From Ptiloglossa arizonensis (Eukaryota; Arthropoda; Insecta; Hymenoptera; Colletidae): 64,000 nt of DNA. The DNA lies in contig NW_027478461.1 of the NCBI RefSeq assembly GCF_051014685.1, forward strand, positions 124,001 through 188,000. The letters run 5' to 3'. The translations under genes and the position numbers were made by a program. Positions 12,678 through 25,200 of this stretch are shown here, piece after piece (positions within the stretch are counted from its first letter, which is position 1; every line of letters begins with the position of its first letter). The notes beneath the pieces are model-generated. The model saw only the letters and a program-made list of their open reading frames with translations, was not told where the DNA came from and ran no database searches.

Positions 12678-15550
12678 TACATGAGAAACCATCAAAATTT
12701 TCGCTGGTCTAATCCTCGAAACCAACAACTACTATGGCCTAGGGCAAAAATACACATACCGTTGTAATCGGGCGAGTTTCTGCATTCAGATGCAATAGGA
12801 AATTCTCGAGTTCGTCAATGCGTTCGCGAGATATGGAAGTTTGAAGTTAAGGAATGCTTGAGAAACCTTCAAAATTTTCGCTGGTCTGATACTCGAAACC
12901 AACAACTGGAATGGCCTAGGGGAAAGTACACGAACCGTTGTAATCGGGCGAGTTTCTGCTTTCAGATGCAACAGGAATTTCTCGAGTTCGTAAATCCGTT
13001 CGCGAGATATGGGAGTTTGAAGTTAAGGAATGGTTGAGAAATCATCAAAATTTTCGCAAGTCTGATACGCGAATCCAATAACTACAATGGCCTAGGGCAA
13101 AAATACACATACCGTTGTAATCGGGCGATTTTCTACTTTCAGATGCAACAGGAATTTCTCGAGTTCGTCAATCCGTTCGCGAGATATGGGATTTTGAAGT
13201 TAAGGAATGGTTGTGAAACCATTGAAATTTTCGCAAGTCTGATACTCGAAACCAATAACTACAAAGGCCTAGGAGAAAAATACACATACCGTTGTAATCG
13301 GGCGGCTTTCTACTTTCACATGCAACAGGAATTTTTCGAGTTCGTCAATCCGTTCGCGGGATATGGGAGTTTGAAGTTAAGGAATGGTTGAGAAACCATC
13401 AAAATTTTCGCTGGTCTGATACTCGAAACCAATAACTGGAATGGCCTAGGGGAAAAGAACACATACCATTGTAATCGGGCGAGTTTCTACTTTCAGATGC
13501 AACAGGAATTTCTCAAGTTCGTCAATCCGTTCGCGAGATATGGAAGTTTGAAGTTAAGGAATACATGAGGAACCACCAAAATTTTCGCTGGTCTGATACT
13601 CGAAACCAACAACTGGAATGGCCTAGTAGAAAAATACACATACCCTTGTAATCGGGCGACTTTCTACTTTCACATGCAGCAGGAATTTCTCGAGTTCGTC
13701 AATCCGTTCGCGGGATATGGAAGTTTGAAGTTAAGGAACGGTTGAGGAACCATCAAAATTTTCGCTGGTCTGATACCCGAAACCAATAACTACAATGACC
13801 TATGGGAAAAATACACATATCTTTGTAATCGGGCGAGTTTCTACTTTCAGATGCAACAGGAATTTCTCGAGTTCGTCAATCCGTTCGCGAGATATGGGAG
13901 TTTGAAGTTAAGGAATGGTTGAGAAACCATTAAAATTTTCGCAAGTCTGATACTCGAAACCAATAACTACAAAGGCCTAGGAGAAAAATACACATACCGT
14001 TGTAATCGGGCGACTTTCTACTTTCACATGCAACAGGAATTTCTCGACTTCGTCAATCCGTTCGCGGGATATGGGAGTTTGAAGTTAAGGAATGGTTGAG
14101 AAACCATCAAAATTTTCGCTGGTCTGATACTCGAAACCAATAACTGGAATGGCCTAGGGGAAAAGTACACATACCATTGTAATCGGGCGAGTTTCTACTT
14201 TCAGATGCAACAGGAATTTCTCGAGTTCGTCAATCCGTTCGCGAGAAATTGGAGTTTGAGGTTAAGGAATCGTTGAGAAACCATCAAAATTTTCGCAAGT
14301 CTGATACCCGAAACCAATAACTACAATGGCTTAGGGGAAAAATACACATATCTTTGTAATCGGGCGAGTTTCAAATTTCAGATGCAACAGGAATTTCTCG
14401 AGTTCGTCAATCCGTTCGCGAGATATGGGAGTTTGAAGTTAAGGAATGGATGAGAAACCATCAAAATTTTCGCAAGTCTGATACTCGAAACCAATAACTA
14501 CAAATGCCTAGGGGAAAAATACACATACCACTGTAATCGGTCGAGATTTTACTTTCACATGCAACAGGAATTTCTCGAGTTCGTCAATGCGTTCGCGAGA
14601 TATGGTAGTTTGAAGTTAAGGAATGGTTGAGAAATCATCAAAATTTTCGCAAGTCTGATACTCGAATCGAATAACTACAATGGCCTAGGGGAAAAATACA
14701 CATATCTTTGTAATCGGGCGAGTTTCTTCTTTCAGATGCAACAGGAATTTCTCGAGTTCGTCAATCCGTTCGCGGGATATGGGAGTTTGGAGTTAAGGAA
14801 CGGTTGAGGAACCATCAAAATTTTCGCTGGTCTGATACTCGAAACCAATAACAGGAATGGCCTAGGGGAAAAGTACACATTCCATTGTAATCAGGCGAGT
14901 TTCTACTTTCAGATGCAACAGGAATTTCTCGAGTTCGTCAATCCGTTCGCGAGAAATGGGAGTTTGAAGTTAAGGAATACATGAGAAACCATCAAAATTT
15001 TCGCAAGTCTGATACTCGAAACCAATAACTACAAAGCCCTAGGAGAAAAATACACATACCGTTGTAATCGGGCGAGTTTCTGCTTTCAGATGCAATAGGA
15101 AATTCTCGAGTTCGTCAATCTGTTCGCGAGATATGGAAGTGTGAAGTTAAGGAATGGTTGAGAAACCATCAAAATTTTCGCAAGTCTGATACTCGAAACC
15201 AATAACTGGAATGGCCTAGGGGAAAAGTACACATACCGTTGTAATCGGCGAGTTCCTGCTTTCAGATGCTATAGGAAATTCTCGAGTTCGTCAATCCGTT
15301 CGCGAGATATGGGAGTTTGAAGTTAAGGAATGGTTGAGAAACCATCACAATTTTCGCAAGTCTGATACTCGAAATCAATAACTACTATGGCCTAGGGGAA
15401 AAATACACATACTGTTGAAATCGGGCGAGTTTCTGCTTTCAGATGCAATAGGAAATTCTCGAGTTCGTCAATCTGTTCGCGAGATATGGAAGTGTGAAGT
15501 TAAGGAATGGTTGAGAAACCATCACAATTTTCGCAAGTCTGATACTCGAA
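12513..15550. repeat. Block A2, repeated at 24192-27229 (offset 11679)
   Basis: About 17 monomers are shared, with at least seven substitutions noticed. Examples (this copy / later copy) are CACGAACCG / CACGCACCG near 12910, CCGTTCGCG / CCGTACGCG near 13175, GGGATTTTG shared, and CGGTCGAG / CGGGCGAG near 14540. The offset exceeds that of block A1 by 532 bp, so the later copy carries three extra monomers between the two blocks. Confidence 0.85.
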
Positions 15551-17988
15551 ACCAACAACTACTATGGCCTAGGGCAAAAATACACATTCCGTTGTAATCG
15601 GGCGAGTTTCTGCATTCAGATGCAATAGGAAATTCTCGAGTTCGTCAATCCGTTCGCGAGATATGGGAGTTTGAAGTTAAGGAATGGTTGAGAAATCATC
15701 AAAATTTTCGCAAGTCTGATACTCGAATCGAGTAACTACTATGGCCTAGGGCAAAAATACACATACCGTTGTAATCGGGCGAGTTTCTGCTTTCAGATGC
15801 AATAGGAAATTCTCGAGTTCGTCAATCCGTTCGCGAGATATGGGAGTTTGAAGTTAAGGAATGGTTGAGAAACCATCAAAATTTTCGCAAGTCTGATACT
15901 CGAAACCAATAACTACAAATGCCTAGGGGAAAAATACACATGCCATTGTAATCGGGCGAGATTCTACTTTCACATGCAACTGGAATTTCTCGAGTTCGTC
16001 AATGCGTTCGCGAGATATGGCAGTTTGAAGTTAAGGAATGGTTGAGAAATCATCAAAATTTTCGCAAGTCTGATACTCGAATCGAGTAACTACTATGGCC
16101 TAGGGCAAAAATACACATACCATTGTAATCGGGCGAGTTTCTGCTTTCAGATGCAATAGGAAATTCTCGAGTTCGCCAATCCGTTCGCAAGATATGGAAG
16201 TTTGAAGTTAAGGAATACATGAGGAACCATCAAAATTTTCGCTGGTCTGATACTCGAATCCATCAACTGGAATGCCCTAGGGGAAAAGTACACACACCGT
16301 TGTAATCGGGCGAGTTTCTACTTTCAGATGCAACAGGAATTTCTCGAGTTCGTCAATCCGTTCGCGAGATATGGGAGTTTGAAGTTAAGGAATGTTTGAG
16401 AAACCATTAAAATTTTCGCAATTCTGATACTCGAAACCAATAACTACAAAGGCCTAGGAAAAAAATACACATACCGTTGTAATCGGGCGACTTTCTACTT
16501 TCACATGCAACAGGAATTTCTCGAGTTCGTCAATCCGTTCGCGAGATATGGGAGTTTGAAGTTAAGGAATGGTTGAGAGACCATCAAAATTTTCGCAAGT
16601 CTGATACTCGAAACCAATAACTACAAAGGCCTAGAGGAAAAATACACATACCGCTGTAATCGGGCGAGTTTCTGCTTTCAGATGCAATAGGAAATTCTCG
16701 AGTTCGTCAATCCGTTCGCAAGATATGGAAGTTTGAAGTTAAGGAATACATGAGAAACCATCAAAATTTTCGCTGGTCTGATACTCGAAACCAACAACTG
16801 GAATGGCCTAGTAGAAAAATACACATACCGGTGTAATCGGGCAAGTTTCTACTTTCAGATGCAACAGGAATTTCTCGAGTTCGTCAATCCGTTCGCAAGA
16901 TATGGAAGTTTGAAGTTAAGGAATACATGAGAAACCATCAAAATTTTCGCTGGTCTGATACTCGAAACCAACAACTGGAATGGCCTAGTAGAAAAATACA
17001 CATACCGTTGTAATCGGGCAAGTTTCTACTTTCAGATGCAACAGGAATTTCTCGAGTTCGTCAATCCGTTCGCGAGATATGGGAGTTTGAAGTTAAGGAA
17101 TGTTTGAGAAACCATTAAAATTTTCGCAAGTCTGATACTCGAAACCAATAACTACAAAGGCCTAGGAAAAAAATACACATACCGTTGTAATCGGGCGACT
17201 TTCTACTTTCACATGCAACAGGAATTTCTCGAGTTCGTCAATCCGTTCGTGAGATATGGGAGTTTGAAGTTAAGGAATGGTTGAGAGACCATCAAAATTT
17301 TCGCAAGTCTGATACTCGAAACCAATAACTACAAAGGCCTAGAGGAAAAATACACATACCGTTGTAATCGGGCGAGTTTCTGCTTTCAGATGCAATAGGA
17401 AATTCTCGAGTTCGTCAATCCGTTCGCGAGATATGGGAGTTTGAAGTTAAGGAATACATGAGAAACCATCAAAATTTTCGCAAGTCTGATACTCGAAACC
17501 AATAACTACAAAGCCCTAGGAGAAAAATACACATACCGTTGTAATCGGGCGAGTTTCTGCTTTCAGATGCAATAGGAAATTCTCGAGTTCGTCAATCTGT
17601 TCGCGAGATATGGAAGTGTGAAGTTAAGGAATGGTTGAGAAACCATCAAAATTTTCGCAAGTCTGATACTCGAAACCAATAACTGGAATGGCCTAGGGGA
17701 AAAGTACACATTCCATTGTAATCAGGCGAGTTTCTACTTTCAGATGCAACAGGAATTTCTCGAGTTCGTCAATGCGTTCGCGAGATATGGAAGATTGAAG
17801 TTAAGGAATACATGAGAAACCATCAAAATTTTCGCTGGTCTGCTACTCGAAACCAACAACTACTATGGCCTAGGGCAAAAATACACATACCGTTGTAATC
17901 GGGCGAGTTTCTGCATTCAGATGCAATAGGAAATTCTCGAGTTCGTCAATCCGTTCGCGAGATATGGGAGTTTGAAGTTAAGGAATGG
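14422..17988. repeat. Copy 1 of the 17.9-22.4 kb unit, lacking five monomers
   Basis: 14422-15550 matches 17961-19089 at offset 3539, and 15551-17988 matches 19974-22411 at offset 4423. The offset jump of 884 bp is five monomers minus one base; the missing base is the 1-bp deletion near 19290 inside the segment absent here. Shared rare variants include TAATCGGCGAGTTCC (15241 and 18780), GAATCCATCAACTGG, GTTCGCCAATCCG (16171 and 20594) and AACCATTAAAATTTTCGCAATTC. The junction is in register. Confidence 0.85.
15587..15603 (+). promoter_or_regulatory. Best CENP-B-box-like match (8 of 9 core bases)
   Basis: TTCCGTTGTAATCGGGC has 13 of 17 matches to the mammalian box and misses one essential base (TCCG for TTCG). 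The same 17-mer is at 20010-20026 and 28150-28166, the other copies of this block. Functional relevance is unproven. Confidence 0.35.
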
Positions 17989-20900
17989 ATGAGAAACCAT
18001 CAAAATTTTCGCAAGTCTGATACTCGAAACCAATAACTACAAATGCCTAGGGGAAAAATACACATACCACTGTAATCGGTCGAGATTTTACTTTCACATG
18101 CAACAGGAATTTCTCGAGTTCGTCAATGCGTTCGCGAGATATGGTAGTTTGAAGTTAAGGAATGGTTGAGAAATCATCAAAATTTTCGCAAGTCTGATAC
18201 TCGAATCGAATAACTACAATGGCCTAGGGGAAAAATACACATATCTTTGTAATCGGGCGAGTTTCTTCTTTCAGATGCAACAGGAATTTCTCGAGTTCGT
18301 CAATCCGTTCGCGGGATATGGGAGTTTGGAGTTAAGGAACGGTTGAGGAACCATCAAAATTTTCGCTGGTCTGATACTCGAAACCAATAACAGGAATGGC
18401 CTAGGGGAAAAGTACACATTCCATTGTAATCAGGCGAGTTTCTACTTTCAGATGCAACAGGAATTTCTCGAGTTCGTCAATCCGTTCGCGAGAAATGGGA
18501 GTTTGAAGTTAAGGAATACATGAGAAACCATCAAAATTTTCGCAAGTCTGATACTCGAAACCAATAACTACAAAGCCCTAGGAGAAAAATACACATACCG
18601 TTGTAATCGGGCGAGTTTCTGCTTTCAGATGCAATAGGAAATTCTCGAGTTCGTCAATCTGTTCGCGAGATATGGAAGTGTGAAGTTAAGGAATGGTTGA
18701 GAAACCATCAAAATTTTCGCAAGTCTGATACTCGAAACCAATAACTGGAATGGCCTAGGGGAAAAGTACACATACCGTTGTAATCGGCGAGTTCCTGCTT
18801 TCAGATGCTATAGGAAATTCTCGAGTTCGTCAATCCGTTCGCGAGATATGGGAGTTTGAAGTTAAGGAATGGTTGAGAAACCATCACAATTTTCGCAAGT
18901 CTGATACTCGAAATCAATAACTACTATGGCCTAGGGGAAAAATACACATACTGTTGAAATCGGGCGAGTTTCTGCTTTCAGATGCAATAGGAAATTCTCG
19001 AGTTCGTCAATCTGTTCGCGAGATATGGAAGTGTGAAGTTAAGGAATGGTTGAGAAACCATCACAATTTTCGCAAGTCTGATACTCGAAATCAATAACTA
19101 CTATGGCCTAGGGGAAAAATACACATACTGTTGTAATCGGGCGAGTTTCTGCTTTCAGATGCAATAGGAAATTCTCGAGTTCGTCAATCCGTTCGCGAGA
19201 TATGAGAGTTGGAAGTTCAGGAATGGTTGAGAAACCATCACAATTTTCGCAAGTCTGATACTCGAAATCAATAACTACTATGGCCTAGGGAAAAATACAC
19301 ATACTGTTGTAGTCGGGCGAGTTTCTGCTTTCAGATGCAATAGGAAATTCTCGAGTTCGTCAATCCGTTCGCGAGATATGGGAGTTTGAAGTTAAGGAAT
19401 GGTTGAGAAACCATCAAAATTTTCGCAAGTCTGTTACTCGAATCCAATAACTACAAATGCCTAGGGGAAAAATACACATGCCATTGTAATCGGGCGAGAT
19501 TCTACTTTCACATGCAACTGGAATTTCTCGAGTTCGTCAATGCGTTCGCGAGATATGGCAGTTTGAAGTTAAGGAATGGTTGAGAAATCATCAAAATTTT
19601 CGCAAGTCTGATACTCGAATCGAGTAACTACTATGGCCTAGGGCAAAAATGCACATACCGTTGTAATCGGGCGAGTTTCTGCTTTCAGATGCAATAGGAA
19701 ATTCTCGAGTTCGTCAAACCGTTCGCAAGATATGGAAGTTTGAAGTTAAGGAATACATGAGGAACCATCAAAATTTTCGCTGGTCTGATACTCGAAACCA
19801 ACAACTGGAATGCCCTAGGGGAAAAGTACACACACCGTTGTAAGCGGGCGAGTTTCTGCATTCAGATGCAATAGCAAATTCTCGAGTTCGTCAATGCGTT
19901 CGCGAGATATGGAAGATTGAAGTTAAGGAATACATGAGAAACCATCAAAATTTTCGCTGGTCTGATACTCGAAACCAACAACTACTATGGCCTAGGGCAA
20001 AAATACACATTCCGTTGTAATCGGGCGAGTTTCTGCATTCAGATGCAATAGGAAATTCTCGAGTTCGTCAATCCGTTCGCGAGATATGGGAGTTTGAAGT
20101 TAAGGAATGGTTGAGAAATCATCAAAATTTTCGCAAGTCTGATACTCGAATCGAGTAACTACTATGGCCTAGGGCAAAAATACACATACCGTTGTAATCG
20201 GGCGAGTTTCTGCTTTCAGATGCAATAGGAAATTCTCGAGTTCGTCAATCCGTTCGCGAGATATGGGAGTTTGAAGTTAAGGAATGGTTGAGAAACCATC
20301 AAAATTTTCGCAAGTCTGATACTCGAAACCAATAACTACAAATGCCTAGGGGAAAAATACACATGCCATTGTAATCGGGCGAGATTCTACTTTCACATGC
20401 AACTGGAATTTCTCGAGTTCGTCAATGCGTTCGCGAGATATGGCAGTTTGAAGTTAAGGAATGGTTGAGAAATCATCAAAATTTTCGCAAGTCTGATACT
20501 CGAATCGAGTAACTACTATGGCCTAGGGCAAAAATACACATACCATTGTAATCGGGCGAGTTTCTGCTTTCAGATGCAATAGGAAATTCTCGAGTTCGCC
20601 AATCCGTTCGCAAGATATGGAAGTTTGAAGTTAAGGAATACATGAGGAACCATCAAAATTTTCGCTGGTCTGATACTCGAATCCATCAACTGGAATGCCC
20701 TAGGGGAAAAGTACACACACCGTTGTAATCGGGCGAGTTTCTACTTTCAGATGCAACAGGAATTTCTCGAGTTCGTCAATCCGTTCGCGAGATATGGGAG
20801 TTTGAAGTTAAGGAATGTTTGAGAAACCATTAAAATTTTCGCAATTCTGATACTCGAAACCAATAACTACAAAGGCCTAGGAAAAAAATACACATACCGT

Positions 20901-21878
20901 TGTAATCGGGCGACTTTCTACTTTCACATGCAACAGGAATTTCTCGAGTTCGTCAATCCGTTCGCGAGATATGGGAGTTTGAAGTTAAGGAATGGTTGAG
21001 AGACCATCAAAATTTTCGCAAGTCTGATACTCGAAACCAATAACTACAAAGGCCTAGAGGAAAAATACACATACCGCTGTAATCGGGCGAGTTTCTGCTT
21101 TCAGATGCAATAGGAAATTCTCGAGTTCGTCAATCCGTTCGCAAGATATGGAAGTTTGAAGTTAAGGAATACATGAGAAACCATCAAAATTTTCGCTGGT
21201 CTGATACTCGAAACCAACAACTGGAATGGCCTAGTAGAAAAATACACATACCGGTGTAATCGGGCAAGTTTCTACTTTCAGATGCAACAGGAATTTCTCG
21301 AGTTCGTCAATCCGTTCGCAAGATATGGAAGTTTGAAGTTAAGGAATACATGAGAAACCATCAAAATTTTCGCTGGTCTGATACTCGAAACCAACAACTG
21401 GAATGGCCTAGTAGAAAAATACACATACCGTTGTAATCGGGCAAGTTTCTACTTTCAGATGCAACAGGAATTTCTCGAGTTCGTCAATCCGTTCGCGAGA
21501 TATGGGAGTTTGAAGTTAAGGAATGTTTGAGAAACCATTAAAATTTTCGCAAGTCTGATACTCGAAACCAATAACTACAAAGGCCTAGGAAAAAAATACA
21601 CATACCGTTGTAATCGGGCGACTTTCTACTTTCACATGCAACAGGAATTTCTCGAGTTCGTCAATCCGTTCGTGAGATATGGGAGTTTGAAGTTAAGGAA
21701 TGGTTGAGAGACCATCAAAATTTTCGCAAGTCTGATACTCGAAACCAATAACTACAAAGGCCTAGAGGAAAAATACACATACCGTTGTAATCGGGCGAGT
21801 TTCTGCTTTCAGATGCAATAGGAAATTCTCGAGTTCGTCAATCCGTTCGCGAGATATGGGAGTTTGAAGTTAAGGAAT
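17940..21878. repeat. Copy 2 of a 3.94-kb block, near-identical to 26080-30018
   Basis: I compared this block with the copy at offset 8140 (46 monomers minus 2 bp), closely up to about 20.7 kb and by key markers after that. I found five substitutions (18080, 18582, 18794, 19218, 20682) and no indel, which is about 99.87% identity over 3939 bp. Even small shared defects coincide: TAATCGGCGA, CCTAGGGAAAAATAC, TTGTAGTCGGG, CGTGAGATATG. Neighbouring monomers differ at many positions, so the copies arose by a recent long-tract event. Confidence 0.9.
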
Positions 21879-22240
21879 ACATGAGAAACCATCAAAATTT
21901 TCGCAAGTCTGATACTCGAAACCAATAACTACAAAGCCCTAGGAGAAAAATACACATACCGTTGTAATCGGGCGAGTTTCTGCTTTCAGATGCAATAGGA
22001 AATTCTCGAGTTCGTCAATCTGTTCGCGAGATATGGAAGTGTGAAGTTAAGGAATGGTTGAGAAACCATCAAAATTTTCGCAAGTCTGATACTCGAAACC
22101 AATAACTGGAATGGCCTAGGGGAAAAGTACACATTCCATTGTAATCAGGCGAGTTTCTACTTTCAGATGCAACAGGAATTTCTCGAGTTCGTCAATGCGT
22201 TCGCGAGATATGGAAGATTGAAGTTAAGGAATACATGAGA

Positions 22241-25200
22241 AACCATCAAAATTTTCGCTGGTCTGCTACTCGAAACCAACAACTACTATGGCCTAGGGCA
22301 AAAATACACATACCGTTGTAATCGGGCGAGTTTCTGCATTCAGATGCAATAGGAAATTCTCGAGTTCGTCAATCCGTTCGCGAGATATGGGAGTTTGAAG
22401 TTAAGGAATGGTTGAGAAATCATCAAAATTTTCGCAAGTCTGATACTCGAATCGAGTAACTACTATGGCCTAGGGCAAAAATACACATACCGTTGTAATC
22501 GGGCGAGTTTCTGCTTTCAGATGCAATAGGAAATTCTCGAGTTCGTCAATCCGTTCGCGAGATATGGGAGTTTGAAGTTAAGGAATGGTTGAGAAACCAT
22601 CAAAATTTTCGCAAGTCTGATACTCGAAACCAATAACTACAAATGCCTAGGGGAAAAATACACATGCCATTGTAATCGGGCGAGATTCTACTTTCACATG
22701 CAACTGGAATTTCTCGAGTTCGTCAATGCGTTCGCGAGATATGGCAGTTTGAAGTTAAGGAATGGTTGAGAAATCATCAAAATTTTCGCAAGTCTGATAC
22801 TCGAATCGAGTAACTACTATGGCCTAGGGCAAAAATACACATACCGTTGTAATCGGGCAAGTTTCTACTTTCAGATGCAACAGGAATTTCTCGAGTTCGT
22901 CAATCCGTTCGCAAGATATGGAAGTTTGAAGTTAAGGAATACATGAGAAACCATCAAAATTTTCGCTGGTCTGATACTCGAAACCAACAACTGGAATGGC
23001 CTAGTAGAAAAATACACATACCGTTGTAATCGGGCAAGTTTCTACTTTCAGATGCAACAGGAATTTCTCGAGTTCGTCAATCCGTTCGCGAGATATGGGA
23101 GTTTGAAGTTAAGGAATGGTTGAGAGACCATCAAAATTTTCGCAAGTCTGATACTCGAAACCAATAACTACAAAGGCCTAGAGGAAAAATACACATACCG
23201 TTGTAATCGGGCGAGTTTCTGCTTTCAGATGCAATAGGAAATTCTCGAGTGCGTCAATCCGTTCGCGAGATATGGGAGTTTGAAGTTAAGGAATGGTTGA
23301 GAAACCATCAAAATTTTCGCTGGTCTGATACTCGAAACCAATAACTGGAATGGCCTAGGGGAAAAGTACACATAACATTCTAATCGGGCGAGTTTCTACT
23401 TTCAGATGCAAGAGGAATTTCTCGAGTTCGTCAATCCGTTCGCGAGAAATGGGAGTTTGAAGTTAAGGAATCGTTGAGAAACCATCAAAATTTTCGCAAG
23501 TCTGATACCCGAAACCAATAACTACAATGGCCTAGGGGAAAAATACACATATCTTTGTAATCGGGCGAGTTTCTACTTTCAGATGCAAAAGGAATTTCTC
23601 GAGTTCGTCAATCCCTTCGCGAGATACGGGAGTTTGAAGTTAAGGAATGGTTGTGAAATCATCAAAATTTTCGCTGGTCTGATCCTCGAAACCAACAACT
23701 ACTATGGCCTAGGGCAAAAATACACATACCGTTGTAATCGAGCGAGTTTCTGCTTTCAGATGCAATAGGAAATTCTCGAGTTCGTCAATCCGTTCGCGAG
23801 ATATGGAAGTTTGAAGTTAAGGAATGCTTGAGAAACCTTCAAAATTTTCGCTGGTCTGATACTCGAAACCAACAACTGGAATGGCCTAGGGGAAAAAAAA
23901 CACATATCTTTGTAATCGGGCGAGTCTCTACTTTCAGATGCAACAGGAATTTCTCGAGTTCGTCAATCCGTTCGGGAGATATGGGTGTTTGAAATTAAGG
24001 AGTGGTTGAGAAATCATCAAAATTTTCGCAAGTCTGATACTCGAATCCAATAACTACTATGGCCTAGGGCAAAAATACACATACCGTTGTAATCGGGCGA
24101 GTTTCTGCTTTCAGATGCAATAGGAAATTCTCGAGTCCGTCAATCCGTTCGCGAGATATGGAAGTTTGAAGTTAAGGAATACATGAGAAACCATCAAAAT
24201 TTTCGCTGGTCTGATCCTCGAAACCAACAACTACTATGGCCTAGGGCAAAAATACACATACCGTTGTAATCGAGCGAGTTTCTGCTTTCAGATGCAATAG
24301 GAAATTCTCGAGTTCGTCAATCCGTTCGCGAGATATTGAAGTTTGAAGTTAAGGAATACATGAGAAACCATCAAAATTTTCGCTCGTCTAATCCTCGAAA
24401 CCAACAACTACTATGGCCTAGGGCAAAAATACACATACCGTTGTAATCGGGCGAGTTTCTGCATTCAGATGCAATAGGAAATTCTCGAGTTCGTCAATGC
24501 GTTCGCGAGATATGGAAGTTTGAAGTTAAGGAATGCTTGAGAAACCTTCAAAATTTTCGCTGGTCTGATACTCGAAACCAACAACTGGAATGGCCTAGGG
24601 GAAAGTACACGCACCGTTGTAATCGGGCGAGTTTCTGCTTTCAGATGCAACAGGAATTTCTCGAGTTCGTAAATCCGTTCGCGAGATATGGGAGTTTGAA
24701 GTTAAGGAATGGTTGAGAAATCATCAAAATTTTCGCAAGTCTGATACGCGAATCCAATAACTACAATGGCCTAGGGCAAAAATACACATACCGTTGTAAT
24801 CGGGCGATTTTCTACTTTCAGATGCAACAGGAATTTCTCGAGTTCGTCAATCCGTACGCGAGATATGGGATTTTGAAGTTAAGGAATGGTTGTGAAACCA
24901 TTGAAATTTTCGCAAGTCTGATACTCGAAACCAATAACTACAAAGGCCTAGGAGAAAAATACACATACCGTTGTAATCGGGCGGCTTTCTACTTTCACAT
25001 GCAACAGGAATTTTTCGAGTTCGTCAATCCGTTCGCGGGATATGGGAGTTTGAAGTTAAGGAATGGTTGAGAAACCATCAAAATTTTCGCTGGTCTGATA
25101 CTCGAAACCAATAACTGGAATGGCCTAGGGGAAAAGAACACATACCATTGTAATCGGGCGAGTTTCTACTTTCAGATGCAACAGGAATTTCTCAAGTTCG

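Noticed and set aside
13143..13391. Family of 82-codon plus-strand frames (also at 24822, 30130, 32431, 32785)
   Set aside because: These are duplicated satellite. At the first three sites and 32431 the GGTTGTGAAACC variant removes the usual TGA of GGTTGAG; at 32785 ATACAAGAG does so. Repetition reflects block copying, not selection on a protein.
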